Assembly: GCA_022823865.1 (NCBI GenBank) | Contig: JAJEHF010000080.1 | Span: 1-34,273, forward strand | From: Bryobacterales bacterium | GTDB lineage: Bacteria; Acidobacteriota; Terriglobia; Bryobacterales; UBA6623 | Reading direction: 5' to 3' | DNA length: 34,273 nt | Part shown: piece after piece, positions 18,934 to 28,593 of the stretch | Layout of the letters: the number at the start of each line of letters is the position of its first letter | Position numbering within the stretch: the stretch's first letter is position 1 | Notes under the pieces: model-generated | Seen by the model: only the letters and a program-made list of their open reading frames with translations | Told to the model about the DNA's origin: nothing | Databases searched by the model: none | Position numbers and translations under genes: made by a program

Positions 18934-19692
18934 ATGAGCACCGTTTCGTTAGAGAACCACGTCGCCGTGGTCACCGGAGCCAGCAAGGGTCTGGGGCGCG
19001 AGATGGCCGAAGCCCTAGCCGGGGCGGGGGCGAAGGTGGCCTTGGTGGCGCGGAACGAGGAATTGCTCTCCGAGGTGGTGCAGGGGATTCGCGCCCGCGG
19101 CGGCACTGCCGAGTACATCATGGCGGATGTCACTGACGAGACTGCCGCGGCGGAAGTGGACCAGATGGTCAAGGAAGCCTTCGGCGTCTGCGACATCCTG
19201 ATCAACAACGCGGGCATCAACAACCGCAAGCCGATCGAGGAAATGTCCCTCGACGAGTGGCACGAGATCCTTGAGGTCAATCTGACCGGTCCGTTCTCGA
19301 TGTCGCGCACCTTCGTGCCGGGCATGAAGGGACTGCGCTGGGGCCGCATCATCAACATGACTTCGATCATGTCCCACGTCTCGCTGCCGAACCGCACCGG
19401 CTATTCGACCACGAAGAGCGGCCTGCTGGGCTTCACGCGGGCGCTGGCGCTTGAGCTGGCTCCCTACAACATCACGGTCAATGGCATCAGCCCAGGCCCG
19501 TTCGCAACCGAGATGAACCGGCCGCTCATCGAGGATCCCGACAAGAACAGCCAGTTCCTCGCCAGCATTCCTGTGGGACGGTGGGGCAAGGTCGAGGAGA
19601 TCGGCAGCCTCGCCGTGTACATGTGCTCGGAAGCCGCGGGCTTCCTGACCGGCACCGATGTCGTAATCGACGGCGGCTGGACCGCGCGCTAG
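18934..19692 (+). CDS. SDR-family oxidoreductase (classical, NAD(P)-dependent)
   Basis: The 252-residue protein has all classical short-chain dehydrogenase landmarks: the Rossmann motif TGASKGLG near residue 15, NNAG near 90, catalytic Ser144, Tyr157 and Lys161 (GYSTTKSG), and PGPFATEM after the active site. The overall look (NITVNGISPGPFATEMN; GGWTAR end) is closest to gluconate 5-dehydrogenase or 3-oxoacyl-ACP-reductase-like enzymes; the substrate cannot be read from sequence. The ATG at 18934 has GCAGGG upstream and is preferred over an upstream TTG at 18928. It converges on the deacetylase gene with a 3-bp gap and no evident bidirectional terminator. Confidence 0.88.
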   Translation: MSTVSLENHVAVVTGASKGLGREMAEALAGAGAKVALVARNEELLSEVVQGIRARGGTAEYIMADVTDETAAAEVDQMVKEAFGVCDILINNAGINNRKPIEEMSLDEWHEILEVNLTGPFSMSRTFVPGMKGLRWGRIINMTSIMSHVSLPNRTGYSTTKSGLLGFTRALALELAPYNITVNGISPGPFATEMNRPLIEDPDKNSQFLASIPVGRWGKVEEIGSLAVYMCSEAAGFLTGTDVVIDGGWTAR

Positions 19693-19695
19693 CTG

Positions 19696-20394
19696 CTAGT
19701 CATCCGCTTCCCAGCCGGGGACTCGCACGAAGCGATAGCCGCGCTCGCGCAGGCGCGGCACGATCTCCTTGAGCGCTTCAAGGCTCTCCGATCTGTCCGC
19801 CCGGGGCCGCGTCGCGTGCCCGTCGTGCAGGCACACGATGCCGCGTCCGCGGACGCCGTCCAAGACGCGGCGCGCGATGCGGCCGGCATCCCACTTCCAA
19901 TCGTTGCCGATGACCGTCCAGTGGACCGATGTCAGGCCCGCGGCGGGCAGCGCCGTCGCCAAGAACGGCGAGCGCAGGCCATAGGGTGGCCGGAACAGCT
20001 TGACCGCGCGGCCCGTGGCGGTACCGATGGCGTCCTGTGACGAGAAGACCTCTTCGAGCACCTGCGCCCGCGAGCACAGGGTCAGGCAGGGGTGCGAGAA
20101 CGAGTGATTTCCGAGCGCATGCCCGGCTTCGACGATCGCGCGCGCGACGCCGGGGCGGCGTTCCACGTTCGCGCCGCAAGCAAAGAAGGTCGCCTTGACG
20201 CCCAGCTCGTCGAGCGCCTCCAAGAAACGCGGCGTCTCGTTGCTGGGGCCGTCATCGAACGTTAGCGCGATTTCGTCCGGCGGACCGTCCAGCTGCCACC
20301 TGCTGGGACCCCAACGCTGCGCGCGCGGATGTGCCGCCGCATAAGCGGCGTAGCCCGCGGCCGGCAGGGTCAGTGCGAGCGGCAACCACACCAT
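19696..20394 (-). CDS. Polysaccharide deacetylase, NodB homology domain
   Basis: This 232-residue carbohydrate esterase family 4 protein removes N-acetyl groups from sugar polymers such as peptidoglycan, chitin oligomers or exopolysaccharide. Metal-binding and catalytic motifs are complete: TFDDGPS (45-51, catalytic and ligand Asp), HSFSH (97-101, ligand histidines), RPPYG, a DWKWD block and LHDGHA near the C-terminus. The N-terminus has a short hydrophobic stretch (VWLPLALTLPAAGYAAYAAA), so it is probably membrane-anchored or exported. The closely packed CE4 domain fills most of the protein. It is convergent with the SDR gene and divergent from the small conserved gene. Confidence 0.9.
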   Translation of the reverse strand: MVWLPLALTLPAAGYAAYAAAHPRAQRWGPSRWQLDGPPDEIALTFDDGPSNETPRFLEALDELGVKATFFACGANVERRPGVARAIVEAGHALGNHSFSHPCLTLCSRAQVLEEVFSSQDAIGTATGRAVKLFRPPYGLRSPFLATALPAAGLTSVHWTVIGNDWKWDAGRIARRVLDGVRGRGIVCLHDGHATRPRADRSESLEALKEIVPRLRERGYRFVRVPGWEADD

Positions 20395-20483
20395 CCAGAT
20401 TCTAGCTAGGGCGGGCGAATGACTGATTTCAACGTTGGTTTCGATCCGAACCGTCCCCTCAAGTCAGGCGTCGAAATCTAGGG

Positions 20484-20513
20484 TTGTGCTGGCGTCAGAG
20501 CGGCCCTTATACT
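20484..20513 (+). promoter_or_regulatory. Candidate promoter for the small conserved gene and acs
   Basis: TTGTGC at 20484-20489 and TATACT at 20508-20513 are 18 bases apart, a reasonable sigma70-type pair. Transcription would start near 20520, about 33 bases before the GTG at 20553. It lies in the divergent spacer shared with the deacetylase gene. Confidence 0.5.
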
Positions 20514-20552
20514 AGTTCTTTCGGCTCGATTCGGGCCGCCGGATGAAGCACA

Positions 20553-20819
20553 GTGCCGGGCACCAAGGAGCGCGAGTTCCAGGCGCCGCATCACGAGGCG
20601 GCGATGTTCTACGGCCTGTTCCTGCGCGGGCATCCGGTCGCGTTGCTGCGACAGCAAATCGACATCCCGCCAACTGTATTCAGGAAGTTGATGCGTCACC
20701 GAGAGTATGACGCGGACTTCCGGGAACACCTGCGGCGGACCTATCGCTACCGCAAGCAGGTGCTGACGATCTTCAACTCGCTGGTGACATCCGCGCAGAC
20801 CCAGAGCGCCTGCCAGTGA
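20553..20819 (+). CDS. Small conserved hypothetical protein, HTH-like
   Basis: The 88-residue product starts at a GTG. The sequence [37 protein letters not shown] and [15 protein letters not shown] looks conserved and helical. The stretch [21 protein letters not shown] reads like a helix-turn-helix: a turn after the Gly, then a short second and third helix. I associate this kind of protein with Acidobacteriota-like genomes next to housekeeping genes, but that is recall, not a search. It sits 73 bp before acs and probably shares its promoter, so a regulatory link to acetate activation is possible. Function unknown. Confidence 0.6.
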   Translation: MPGTKEREFQAPHHEAAMFYGLFLRGHPVALLRQQIDIPPTVFRKLMRHREYDADFREHLRRTYRYRKQVLTIFNSLVTSAQTQSACQ

Positions 20820-20892
20820 CGCGCGTTGCCGCGGGCCGCCCAGCGCGTTCTGTTTGAGGGCGGGCCGGACAGAATCAGCCAAAGCAATCTCG

Positions 20893-22818
20893 ATGGATCT
20901 CTACCACCCCTCCGAAAGCTTCGCCGCCCGGGCCAATGTGCAGCCCGGCGAGTCGCACGAAGCGCTTATCGCAAAGGCGTCCGCAGATCCGGAGGCCTTT
21001 TGGTCCGATCTGGCCGAGAGCGAGCTGCACTGGTTCCGCAAGTGGGACAAGGTGCTGGACGACTCGGAAGCGCCGTTCTACAAGTGGTTCACCGGCGCGA
21101 CCACAAACATGTCGTACAACTGCTTGGATCGGCACTGCCAGACCTGGCGCAAGAATCGTGCCGCGATCGTCTGGGAGGGTGAGCCGGGCGACCAGCGCAC
21201 TCTGACCTACCAAGAGCTGTTGCAGGCGGTTGAGCGCTTTGCCGCCGTGCTCAAGGCACAGGGGTTTCAAGCCGGCGACCGGGCGATCCTGTACATGCCG
21301 ATGGTGCCGGAGCTGCCGGTGGCCATGTTGGCGTGCGCCCGCTTGGGCATCACGCACAGCGTGGTGTTCGCGGGCTTCTCGGCGGAGGCGCTCAAGACGC
21401 GCATCCTGGATCTTGATGCCGGGTTGGTGGTCACCGCCGATGGCGGCTGGCGCAGAGGCAACATCGTTCCCCTCAAGCAGGCGGTCGACGAAGCGCTCCA
21501 GGACTGCCCCGGCGTCAGGAGCGTGGTTGTCTATCGCCGCACCGGCAACGCGATCGAAATGACGCCCGGGCGGGACGCCTGGTGGCATGATCTCGATGCC
21601 GATGTCACTGCCGGTTGCCCGGCGGAGAGACTGGATGCGGAGCATCCGCTCTACGTGCTCTACACCTCCGGCACGACGGGAAAGCCGAAGGGGATCGTGC
21701 ACTCCACCGGCGGGTACCAGTTGCAGGTCTCGATGGCGATGCGCTGGGTGTTCGACATCAAGGACGAAGACACTTACTGGTGCGCGGCGGATGTGGGCTG
21801 GGTGACCGGCCACAGCTACATCGTGTATGGCCCGCTGCTGGTCGGCACGACCACCGTGATGTACGAGGGAGCGCCGGACTTCCCCGAGCCGGATCGGTTC
21901 TGGAGCTTGGTGGACAAGTACAAGGTGAACGTCTTTTACACCTCGCCTACGGCGATCCGGGCATTCATCAAGTTCGGAACAGAATATCCCGGGCGCCACG
22001 ACCTGTCCAGCCTGAGGCTGCTGGGCTCGGTAGGCGAACCGATCAACCCCTCGGCGTGGGAGTGGTACCACGGCGTGATTGGCGGAGGGCGCTGCCCGAT
22101 CGTCGACACTTGGTGGCAGACCGAGACTGGATCCATCATGATCTCGCCGCTGCCGGGGGTGACTGCGCTCAAGCCCGGATCGGGTACATTCCCTCTGCCT
22201 GGAATCGTCGCGGACGTGGTGGATCTCGAAGGCAACTCCGTGGCGCCGGGAGGAGAGGGCTACTTGGTGGTCCGCAAGCCCTGGCCCTCGATGTTCCGCA
22301 CGCTCTGGGGGGATCCCGAGCGCTTTCACCAGACGTACTGGAGCCAGATCCCCGGACTCTATTTCGTGGGCGATGCAGCCCGCAAGGACGAGGACGGATA
22401 TTTCTGGGTGCTCGGGCGCGTAGACGACGTGATGAACGTCAGCGGGCACCGCATGTCCACCGCCGAACTGGAATCGACGCTGGTGCGCCACGCAGCGGTG
22501 GCCGAGGCAGCCGTGGTCGGCATGCCCGACGAGCTGACCGGCCAAGCGGTGATCGCCTTTGTCACTCCGATCCAAGGGAACGATCCCACCGACGAGCTGG
22601 CCGCCGAGCTCAGGGAATGGGTCGCGCAGCAGATCGGCAAGTTCGCGCGGCCGAAGCAGATCCGCTTCAGCGACGCCCTGCCCAAGACCCGTTCGGGCAA
22701 GATCATGCGGCGCCTGCTGCGCGAGATCGTGACAACCCACAAGGTCAGCGGCGACATCACCACCTTGGAGGACCTCTCGGTTGTCAACCGGCTCGCGGCT
22801 CAGCAGGACGAGGACTGA
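20893..22818 (+). CDS. acs: Acetyl-CoA synthetase (AMP-forming)
   Basis: It activates acetate to acetyl-CoA through acetyl-AMP. The 641-residue length and signatures fit the acs family: [18 protein letters not shown] (P-loop/A3), [32 protein letters not shown] (A5), [20 protein letters not shown] (A7-A8), [12 protein letters not shown] and the C-terminal [11 protein letters not shown] with Lys603, the residue whose acetylation switches the enzyme off in characterised homologues. The tryptophan of WWQTETG gives the small acyl pocket expected of acetate-specific enzymes. The ATG at 20893 is preferred over an upstream in-frame start at 20854 because the family sequence begins there. queF follows 44 bp later. 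Confidence 0.95.
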   Translation: MDLYHPSESFAARANVQPGESHEALIAKASADPEAFWSDLAESELHWFRKWDKVLDDSEAPFYKWFTGATTNMSYNCLDRHCQTWRKNRAAIVWEGEPGDQRTLTYQELLQAVERFAAVLKAQGFQAGDRAILYMPMVPELPVAMLACARLGITHSVVFAGFSAEALKTRILDLDAGLVVTADGGWRRGNIVPLKQAVDEALQDCPGVRSVVVYRRTGNAIEMTPGRDAWWHDLDADVTAGCPAERLDAEHPLYVLYTSGTTGKPKGIVHSTGGYQLQVSMAMRWVFDIKDEDTYWCAADVGWVTGHSYIVYGPLLVGTTTVMYEGAPDFPEPDRFWSLVDKYKVNVFYTSPTAIRAFIKFGTEYPGRHDLSSLRLLGSVGEPINPSAWEWYHGVIGGGRCPIVDTWWQTETGSIMISPLPGVTALKPGSGTFPLPGIVADVVDLEGNSVAPGGEGYLVVRKPWPSMFRTLWGDPERFHQTYWSQIPGLYFVGDAARKDEDGYFWVLGRVDDVMNVSGHRMSTAELESTLVRHAAVAEAAVVGMPDELTGQAVIAFVTPIQGNDPTDELAAELREWVAQQIGKFARPKQIRFSDALPKTRSGKIMRRLLREIVTTHKVSGDITTLEDLSVVNRLAAQQDED

Positions 22819-22862
22819 GCGCGATCCCGGGCGACGCCCGCTGGTGCCCGAGGCGATAAGCT

Positions 22863-23270
22863 GTGACCGGCTACACCGACGAACACGCCGCAGCCGGGAT
22901 GGACGCGGAGCTTCCAGCGATCGAGACCTGGGCAAACCAGTACAAGGGCAGGGACTACACCATCGAGATTGCCTGCCCGGAATTCACGTCGGTATGCCCC
23001 AAGACTGGTCTGCCCGACTTCGGCACGCTGCATCTGAGGTACAGGCCCGCAGATCGGTGTATCGAGCTGAAGTCGTTCAAACTCTACCTGCAGCAGTACC
23101 GCAATCTCGGCATCTTTCAGGAGAATATTGTCAACAGGATCTTGGAGGACGTCGTCAAGGCGGCCAGTCCGGTACGGGCCACTGTGGAGGGAGATTTCGC
23201 GGCGCGGGGCGGGCTCACCACTTATGTGGAAGCGTCCTACAGCCAGGAGTCGGGATTTGCGGAGGGTTGA
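22863..23270 (+). CDS. queF: NADPH-dependent 7-cyano-7-deazaguanine reductase (unimodular QueF)
   Basis: It reduces preQ0 to preQ1 in queuosine synthesis. The 135-residue tunnel-fold product has the catalytic cysteine in FTSVCPKTGLPDFG and the QueF motif ELKSFKLY, then YRNLGIFQENIVNRILEDVV, where other members often have FHE or FYE. The size matches the short, unimodular Bacillus-type enzyme. The start is GTG. No other queuosine genes or preQ1 riboswitch are visible around it; the 44-bp spacer after acs is too short and GC-rich to hold one. It may be co-transcribed with acs. Confidence 0.93.
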   Translation: MTGYTDEHAAAGMDAELPAIETWANQYKGRDYTIEIACPEFTSVCPKTGLPDFGTLHLRYRPADRCIELKSFKLYLQQYRNLGIFQENIVNRILEDVVKAASPVRATVEGDFAARGGLTTYVEASYSQESGFAEG

Positions 23271-23363
23271 CGAGGCGCTGTTCCGCAGCGGGTGGCTGAT
23301 CGCTGTAGATCGCGTATTCCACGCTGTCCCGCACACCTTGTAGTTCTGCCTTCGAGGACAACC

Positions 23364-24365
23364 ATGGCTGACAGCAATCCCGACCCGATGCGCACTCCGA
23401 TCTGTGACGCGATCGGCATCGACTATCCCGTCTTGCAGGCCGGGATGGGAATGATCGCGCAGGCCGAACTCGCCGCCGCAGTCTCGGAAGCGGGCGGGCT
23501 GGGCGTGATCGGCACTGGCCTCAGCATGCGCCCGGACGAGCTCAGGGAGCAGATTCGCACCGTCCGCGGCGTCACCGACAAGCCGTTCGGGGTGGACATC
23601 CTGTTCGCGACGGTCCGCGCCAAGGGAAGCTCGGTCGCATCCTATACCGACAACGTCCAGGGCTTGATCAGGGTGACCCTGGAAGAGCGCGTCCCTGTCC
23701 TGATTTCGGGGCTGGGGAGCCCCAGGGGGGCAGTCTCCGAGGCCCACGAGCGAGGGATCTACGTCATGTCCGTTATCGGGGCCGAGCGGCACGCGCTGAA
23801 GGCCGTCAACGACGGCGTGGACGCGGTGATTGCCTCCGGGCGGGACGGCGGCGGGCACGTGGGAGAAGTCGGCACCGCCGCGCTAGTCCCGTCCGTGGTG
23901 GCCGCGCTCGACGTGCCCGTGATCGCCGCCGGGGGATTGGCCGACGGTCCCGGCTTGGCCGCTGCCCTGATGTGGGGAGCGCAAGGCGTCTGGCTCGGGA
24001 CGCGCTTCATCGCGACGGCGGAGGCGGGAGCCCACCGCAACTACAAGGCCAAGATCGTCGACACCGGCTCGTCCGGCACGGTCGTGACCCGGGCCCACAG
24101 CGGCAAGCCGTGCCGCATGATCCGCAATGACTTCACGGACTATTGGGCCGAGCGGGAGAGCGAAATCCAACCGTACCCCCGCCAGGCGCTTGAAGTTGGC
24201 AATCCGGCGTCCACAAGGGGACGGCTCGAGGGAGACGCGGAGCGTGGCGTGCTGCCGGCCGGGCAGAGCGTGGGGGTCATCCGAGCGGTTGAACCGGCCG
24301 GAGACGTGGTTCGCGCCATTGTCGAGCAAGCTAGGGCCGCGATCGCGGCTGCGGCGGGGCTCTGA
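23364..24365 (+). CDS. Nitronate monooxygenase / 2-nitropropane dioxygenase family flavoprotein
   Basis: The 333-residue TIM-barrel flavoprotein shows YPVLQAGMGMIAQAELAAAV and SEAGGLGVIG at the N-terminus. ASGRDGGGHVGEVGT follows, the region that in nitronate monooxygenases carries the active-site His. Further landmarks are DVPVIAAGGLADGPGLAAAL and MWGAQGVWLGTRFIAT (FMN phosphate site), and a CRMIRNDF segment. FMN-dependent oxidation of alkyl nitronates is the family activity; some relatives are FabK-like enoyl-ACP reductases, so the substrate is uncertain. The ATG at 23364 has CGAGGA upstream and is preferred over the frame's earlier opening. It follows queF after 93 bp. Confidence 0.87.
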   Translation: MADSNPDPMRTPICDAIGIDYPVLQAGMGMIAQAELAAAVSEAGGLGVIGTGLSMRPDELREQIRTVRGVTDKPFGVDILFATVRAKGSSVASYTDNVQGLIRVTLEERVPVLISGLGSPRGAVSEAHERGIYVMSVIGAERHALKAVNDGVDAVIASGRDGGGHVGEVGTAALVPSVVAALDVPVIAAGGLADGPGLAAALMWGAQGVWLGTRFIATAEAGAHRNYKAKIVDTGSSGTVVTRAHSGKPCRMIRNDFTDYWAERESEIQPYPRQALEVGNPASTRGRLEGDAERGVLPAGQSVGVIRAVEPAGDVVRAIVEQARAAIAAAAGL

Positions 24366-24564
24366 ATCGAACCCTCTGGCCGTCCGACGCCGTCCAAGGC
24401 TGGCTCTCCGCCATCCCCCGACTCAATTCACGCGAGCGCGGGCGACCGATCGCTTAGGCGCTTGGGCGCATCGCGGTCCACGGCTGTCCTCGAACCGCGG
24501 CGCAGGACTGCGCGGAGCTGTTCGGATTCAGAAGCTGGGGATAGGCGACGGCCCGACCTATCGG

Positions 24565-26016
24565 CTAACTCAACAGCTGCGGGATCACTTCGCCGTGCAC
24601 GTCTGTCAGGCGCATGTGTCGGCCGTTGAAGAAGTAGGTCAGCCGCTTGTGGTCCATTCCCAGCATGTGCAGCATGGTCGCGTGGATGTCGTGGTAGCTC
24701 AGCACCTGCTGCTCGGCCTTGTAGCCGAACTCGTCCGTGGCGCCGATCGACTGGCCGCCGCGAATGCCCGCGCCAGCCATCCAGGCGGTCATCGCATGCG
24801 GGTTGTGGTCGCGGCCCAGCCCGCGCTGCGAGATGGGCATGCGCCCGAATTCTGAGTGCCAGACCACCAGGGTGTCGTCGAGCAGCCCGGTCTGCTTGAG
24901 ATCCTTCAACAGACCCGCGATGGGCTTGTCGACCTCGCCCGCGTGCAGCGTGTGGTTCTCGATCAGATTGCTGTGCGCGTCCCACGTGTCGATGTTCTGC
25001 TGCCGCAGCGCCCCGCTGTAAAGTTGCACGAAGCGCACTCCGCGCTCGACCAGCCGCCGCGCCAGCAGGCATTGCCGCCCGAACGGCTCGGTGACCGGAT
25101 CGTCCATGCCGTACAGGGACTTCGTCTGCTCGGATTCTTGGGAGATGTCGACCGCTTCCGGGGCGCAGCCCTGCATCCTGTAGGCGAGTTCGTACGAGGC
25201 GATCCGCGCCGCCAGCTCCGTCGATCCCGGATGCTGCTTGGCGTGTTCTTCGTTCAGCGTTGCCAAGTGGTCCAAGCGGGCGCGCTGCTGCTCCTGGGAG
25301 AGCAGCTCGCTGGGCGGCCGCAGGTCGAGGATGGGGTCGCCCTGCGAGCGGAACACGGTCCCTTGGTAGGTCGCCGGAAGGTAGCCGCTACTCCAGTTCG
25401 AGGGGCCTGAGAACGGCCCTCCGCGATGGTCGTAGACCACCACGAAGCCCGGCAGGCTCTGGTTCTCGGAGCCGAGTCCGTAGGTCACCCAACTCCCCAC
25501 GCTGGGGTGCCCCATCAGGACCGAGCCGGTGTTCCATTCGTAGTGCGCCAGCACGTGGTCGTTCGAGCGCCCTTTGCAGGAATGCACGAACGCCAGGTCG
25601 TCCACCATCGCGCCCATGTGCGGGAAGAGCTCGGAGACGAGCTTGCCGCACTCGCCGTAGCGCTGGAACTCGAACGGGCTGCGCATGAGCGGGCCGGGGT
25701 AGCCCTGCCGCACCCGCACCCTGCCTTTGCCCGTCAAGGGCTGGCCGTGGTGCTTTTCGAGCATCGGTTTGTGGTCGAACGTGTCCACGTGGCTGACGCC
25801 GCCGCTCATGAACAGCGAAATGACCGCCTTGGCGCGCGGCTTGAAGTGTGGGTCCCGCGGGGCGGTCGGCGATGCGATGCCTTGTGCGTCGCAGGCAGTC
25901 TCGGCCGCCAACAGGCCTTCCTGCTGGAGCATGTGAGCCAGCGCGATGCCGCTGATGCCCTCGCCGGCGCGGAACAGGAAGTCGCGGCGTGAAACGAAGC
26001 GTTCTTTAGCTGACAT
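24565..26016 (-). CDS. DUF1501 protein with Tat-type leader
   Basis: The 483-residue protein belongs to the sulfatase/alkaline-phosphatase-fold DUF1501 family. The N-terminus SAKERFVSRRDFLFRAGEGI is a twin-arginine export signal (SRRDFLF). Family landmarks are LFMSGGVSHVDTFDHKP, LVSELFPHMGAMVDDLAFVH, HYEWNTGSVL, DTWDAHSNL, DDTLVVWHSEFGRMP and GRDHNPHAMTAW, the last with His/Asp residues likely to bind metal. The family is periplasmic; its activity is not firmly established, though it is abundant in polysaccharide-degrading bacteria. It starts 11 bp inside the end of the PSCyt1/DUF1549/DUF1553 gene, the pairing seen across Planctomycetota, Verrucomicrobiota and Acidobacteriota, where the two are presumed to work together. 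Confidence 0.9.
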   Translation of the reverse strand: MSAKERFVSRRDFLFRAGEGISGIALAHMLQQEGLLAAETACDAQGIASPTAPRDPHFKPRAKAVISLFMSGGVSHVDTFDHKPMLEKHHGQPLTGKGRVRVRQGYPGPLMRSPFEFQRYGECGKLVSELFPHMGAMVDDLAFVHSCKGRSNDHVLAHYEWNTGSVLMGHPSVGSWVTYGLGSENQSLPGFVVVYDHRGGPFSGPSNWSSGYLPATYQGTVFRSQGDPILDLRPPSELLSQEQQRARLDHLATLNEEHAKQHPGSTELAARIASYELAYRMQGCAPEAVDISQESEQTKSLYGMDDPVTEPFGRQCLLARRLVERGVRFVQLYSGALRQQNIDTWDAHSNLIENHTLHAGEVDKPIAGLLKDLKQTGLLDDTLVVWHSEFGRMPISQRGLGRDHNPHAMTAWMAGAGIRGGQSIGATDEFGYKAEQQVLSYHDIHATMLHMLGMDHKRLTYFFNGRHMRLTDVHGEVIPQLLS

Positions 26017-28570
26017 AGAGGAACTCGTTCAGGTTCAGGATCACGTCACACAGGTCGGTCAACGCCTTGAGGGCGTCGCCCTGATGGTATTCCCGCTGAC
26101 GCCGCAGGAATTCCAGGTTCGCATCCATCTCGCCCTTCGTCGGCTCGCGGCTGAGCGCGATGGCGTAGGCGGCGCGGACGCGCCCCTCATCGCTGTCAGC
26201 CAAGCCCACGACGCGCTGCGCGTAGGCGCTCGCCTGGCGCAGCGCGAACTCGTTGTTGAGCAAGGTCAGGGCCTGCGTCGGCACCGTAGTCGTGGTGCGC
26301 TGCTCGCAGGTGACGTTCATGTTGGGCTGGTCGAAGACCTCGAAAAGCGGGTAGCGCAGGCCGCGCTTCGCATAGGCGTAGACGCTCCGGCGCCAGTTGA
26401 CGGGTCCGGGCTCGCTCATGTCCCACTTGCCTTTCGGGAACGACTCGCGCACCTCATCGGGAATCGGGGGGAAGAATCCCGGGCCGCCCGCCTGGAGATT
26501 CAGGTTGCCGGACGCGTTCAGGATGATGTCGCGGATGACCTCGCCCTCGAGCCGACGTTGCCGGTAGCGCCACAGCAGGGCGTTGTCCGGATCGGCCTCG
26601 GCCGCTGCGGGATCGCTGTGCGCCGAGGCCATCTGGTAGCTGTCCGAGCTCATGATGAGACGGTGCATCGCCTTGATGCTCCAGCCCCTGTCCACGAACT
26701 CGGTCGCGAGCCAATCCAAGAGCTTTGGATGGGTGGGATGGGTGCCCATGCTGCCGAAGTTGCTGGCCGTGCGCACGATGCCCTCGCCGAAGTGGTGCAT
26801 CCAGATGCGATTGACCATCACCCGCGCGGACAAGGGATTCTCGGGCGAGGTGATCCACCGCGCCAGTGCAAGGCGGCGCCCGGTGGAGATCCGGTGCTGG
26901 GGCGAGGCGGGTTCGAACGTCCCCTTGCCTGCCAAGGCCTCGATCACGCCGGGCTCGACTACATCTCCCAACGTCCGGTAGTCGGCGTTGGGCATGAAGC
27001 GGGCTTGGGGCGGCTGGTAGCCGCTGACCGGCAGCCAGGTGCCGTCGATGCCGCTGAAGTCCTGCCGGTCGCCCTTGCCCGGCTGGGGCTCGTCACCCAG
27101 GCCATCGGGAGCAAACCTGTAGTCGCCGTCCCGGACGCCCATCGCCATGGGCAAGGGGGCGGGCAGTTGTTCTTCGAGCTTGCCGACCTGGGCCTTGAGT
27201 TCCGCTATCAGCTCGGCATCCGATGCCGAGATCAGTTCTTCGTACCCGCTGACCCCCACCGACTGCACTTGGGCGGCCAGCAGCTGCTGGCCCTGCGTCC
27301 GCTGGTCTTCCGGCGTTCGCACTGCGACCTGGATTTCCTCGGGATATGCCTCCAGCGCCTTCTCGCGGGCTAGCTCCTTGTAGGGCGCCTGCACTTTCGC
27401 GATCCGGCGCTTGAGCGGCTCGATCTGAGCCTCGATCTGCTCGCTTGCCGCCTGGTGGCGCTTGACGGTCTCCGGGTCGGCCAGCGGGAACTCGTAGCGC
27501 ACGTAGGGGAAGAACACCGCCATGGTGCGGTAGTAGTCCATCTGCGAAATGGCGTCGAACTTGTGGTCGTGACAGCGTGCGCAGTCCACCGTCAGGCCGA
27601 GGAACACCCGCCCGGTCGTCGCGATAATGTCGTCGAGGTAGTTGTAGCGGTACTGCGGGTTGTCCTTCTCGCGGAACAGCACGCGCGGCCCGATCCGCAG
27701 CATTCCGGTCGCGATCAGCGCGTCGAAGCTCGGGTTCTCGACCTCATCGCCGGCGAGCTGTTCCTGGACGAAGCGATCGTAGGGCTTGTCCTCGTTGAAC
27801 GCCCGGATCACGTAGTCTCGGTAGCGCCAGGCGTGCGGCTGGTCGTAGTCGTGCTCGTAGCCGGAAGAGTCCGCGTAGCGCACAGCGTCCAGCCAGTGTC
27901 GCCCCCAGCGCTCGCCATAGCGGGGCGAGTCCAGCAGTTCGTCCACCAACCGCGCGAACGCTTCCTTCGACGGGTCCTTTTCGAACGCTGCCACCACTGC
28001 GGGCGGCGGCAGCAATCCGACCAGATCGAGATAGGCTCGCCTCACCAGCGTCCGAGGGTCGGCGCGCGGCGCGCGTTCGACGCCGTCTTCGCTCAGCCGG
28101 GCGGCCAGGAATGCGTCGATCGGATTTGCTTCGCCCGCCGGCGGATCATGCCTCTCCGGGTTTCGGAAGGCCCACCAGACCTTGTCCTCCGGGGCTTCTT
28201 CCGCGGCGGCTTCCCACGGGGCGCCGGCATCGATCCAGCGCTTCAAGGCGGCGATTTCCTCGGTGTCGAGAGTGCTGCCGAAGGGCATGCGCGGCTCGGC
28301 CATGCCAGCCACGTGCCGGTAGAGCAGGCTCGCAGCGGCATCGCCCGGCTCTAGGGACGGGCCCTTCGAACCGCCCTGAAGCAGCGCCTCCCTGCTATCG
28401 ACGCGCAAGCCAGACAGCTGCTGCTTGTCGCCGTGGCATTGCACACAACGCTGCTCGAGGATCGGCGCGATTTCCTCTGCGTAGTTCGGGGCGGTGGCCT
28501 CCGCTGCGACCGGGGCTGAGAACCCCGTGCAGGCTACGATCACAGAAACCACGAGCGATACGCGAAACAT
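26006..28570 (-). CDS. PSCyt1/DUF1549/DUF1553 cytochrome-domain protein
   Basis: The 854-residue exported protein starts with a hydrophobic leader (FRVSLVVSVIVACTGFSAPV). Next comes a PSCyt1 haem domain with CVQCH at residues 42-46 and a likely Met ligand in AEPRMPFGS. DUF1549 (about 150-360) shows AFLAARLSEDGVERAPRAD, RHWLDAVRYADSSGYEHDYD and FLGLTVDCARCHDHKFD, a second CxxCH. A coiled coil around 370-470 follows, then DUF1553 (about 590-850) with ARWITSPENPLSARVMVNRI, FGEGIVRTASNFG and a run of conserved Trp/Arg residues. Two haem motifs suggest a redox role in the periplasm, proposed for sugar or other macromolecule degradation but unproven. It is co-transcribed with DUF1501 and has a candidate promoter upstream. 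Confidence 0.92.
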   Translation of the reverse strand: MFRVSLVVSVIVACTGFSAPVAAEATAPNYAEEIAPILEQRCVQCHGDKQQLSGLRVDSREALLQGGSKGPSLEPGDAAASLLYRHVAGMAEPRMPFGSTLDTEEIAALKRWIDAGAPWEAAAEEAPEDKVWWAFRNPERHDPPAGEANPIDAFLAARLSEDGVERAPRADPRTLVRRAYLDLVGLLPPPAVVAAFEKDPSKEAFARLVDELLDSPRYGERWGRHWLDAVRYADSSGYEHDYDQPHAWRYRDYVIRAFNEDKPYDRFVQEQLAGDEVENPSFDALIATGMLRIGPRVLFREKDNPQYRYNYLDDIIATTGRVFLGLTVDCARCHDHKFDAISQMDYYRTMAVFFPYVRYEFPLADPETVKRHQAASEQIEAQIEPLKRRIAKVQAPYKELAREKALEAYPEEIQVAVRTPEDQRTQGQQLLAAQVQSVGVSGYEELISASDAELIAELKAQVGKLEEQLPAPLPMAMGVRDGDYRFAPDGLGDEPQPGKGDRQDFSGIDGTWLPVSGYQPPQARFMPNADYRTLGDVVEPGVIEALAGKGTFEPASPQHRISTGRRLALARWITSPENPLSARVMVNRIWMHHFGEGIVRTASNFGSMGTHPTHPKLLDWLATEFVDRGWSIKAMHRLIMSSDSYQMASAHSDPAAAEADPDNALLWRYRQRRLEGEVIRDIILNASGNLNLQAGGPGFFPPIPDEVRESFPKGKWDMSEPGPVNWRRSVYAYAKRGLRYPLFEVFDQPNMNVTCEQRTTTTVPTQALTLLNNEFALRQASAYAQRVVGLADSDEGRVRAAYAIALSREPTKGEMDANLEFLRRQREYHQGDALKALTDLCDVILNLNEFLYVS

Positions 28571-28593
28571 ATTTGCTGTTCTCCGCCGTTAGC

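Noticed and set aside
22819..22862. preQ1 riboswitch upstream of queF
   Set aside because: The 44-bp spacer is GC-rich and lacks the A-rich tail and short stem-loop of known preQ1 switches.
24421..24433. Second copy of the MITE end near CTCAATTCAC
   Set aside because: Only about nine bases agree with the repeat and there is no partner end nearby, so chance is enough.
26006..28354. Long plus-strand open frames opposite the PSCyt1/DUF1501 genes
   Set aside because: Shadows of strongly supported minus-strand genes with complete domain sets.
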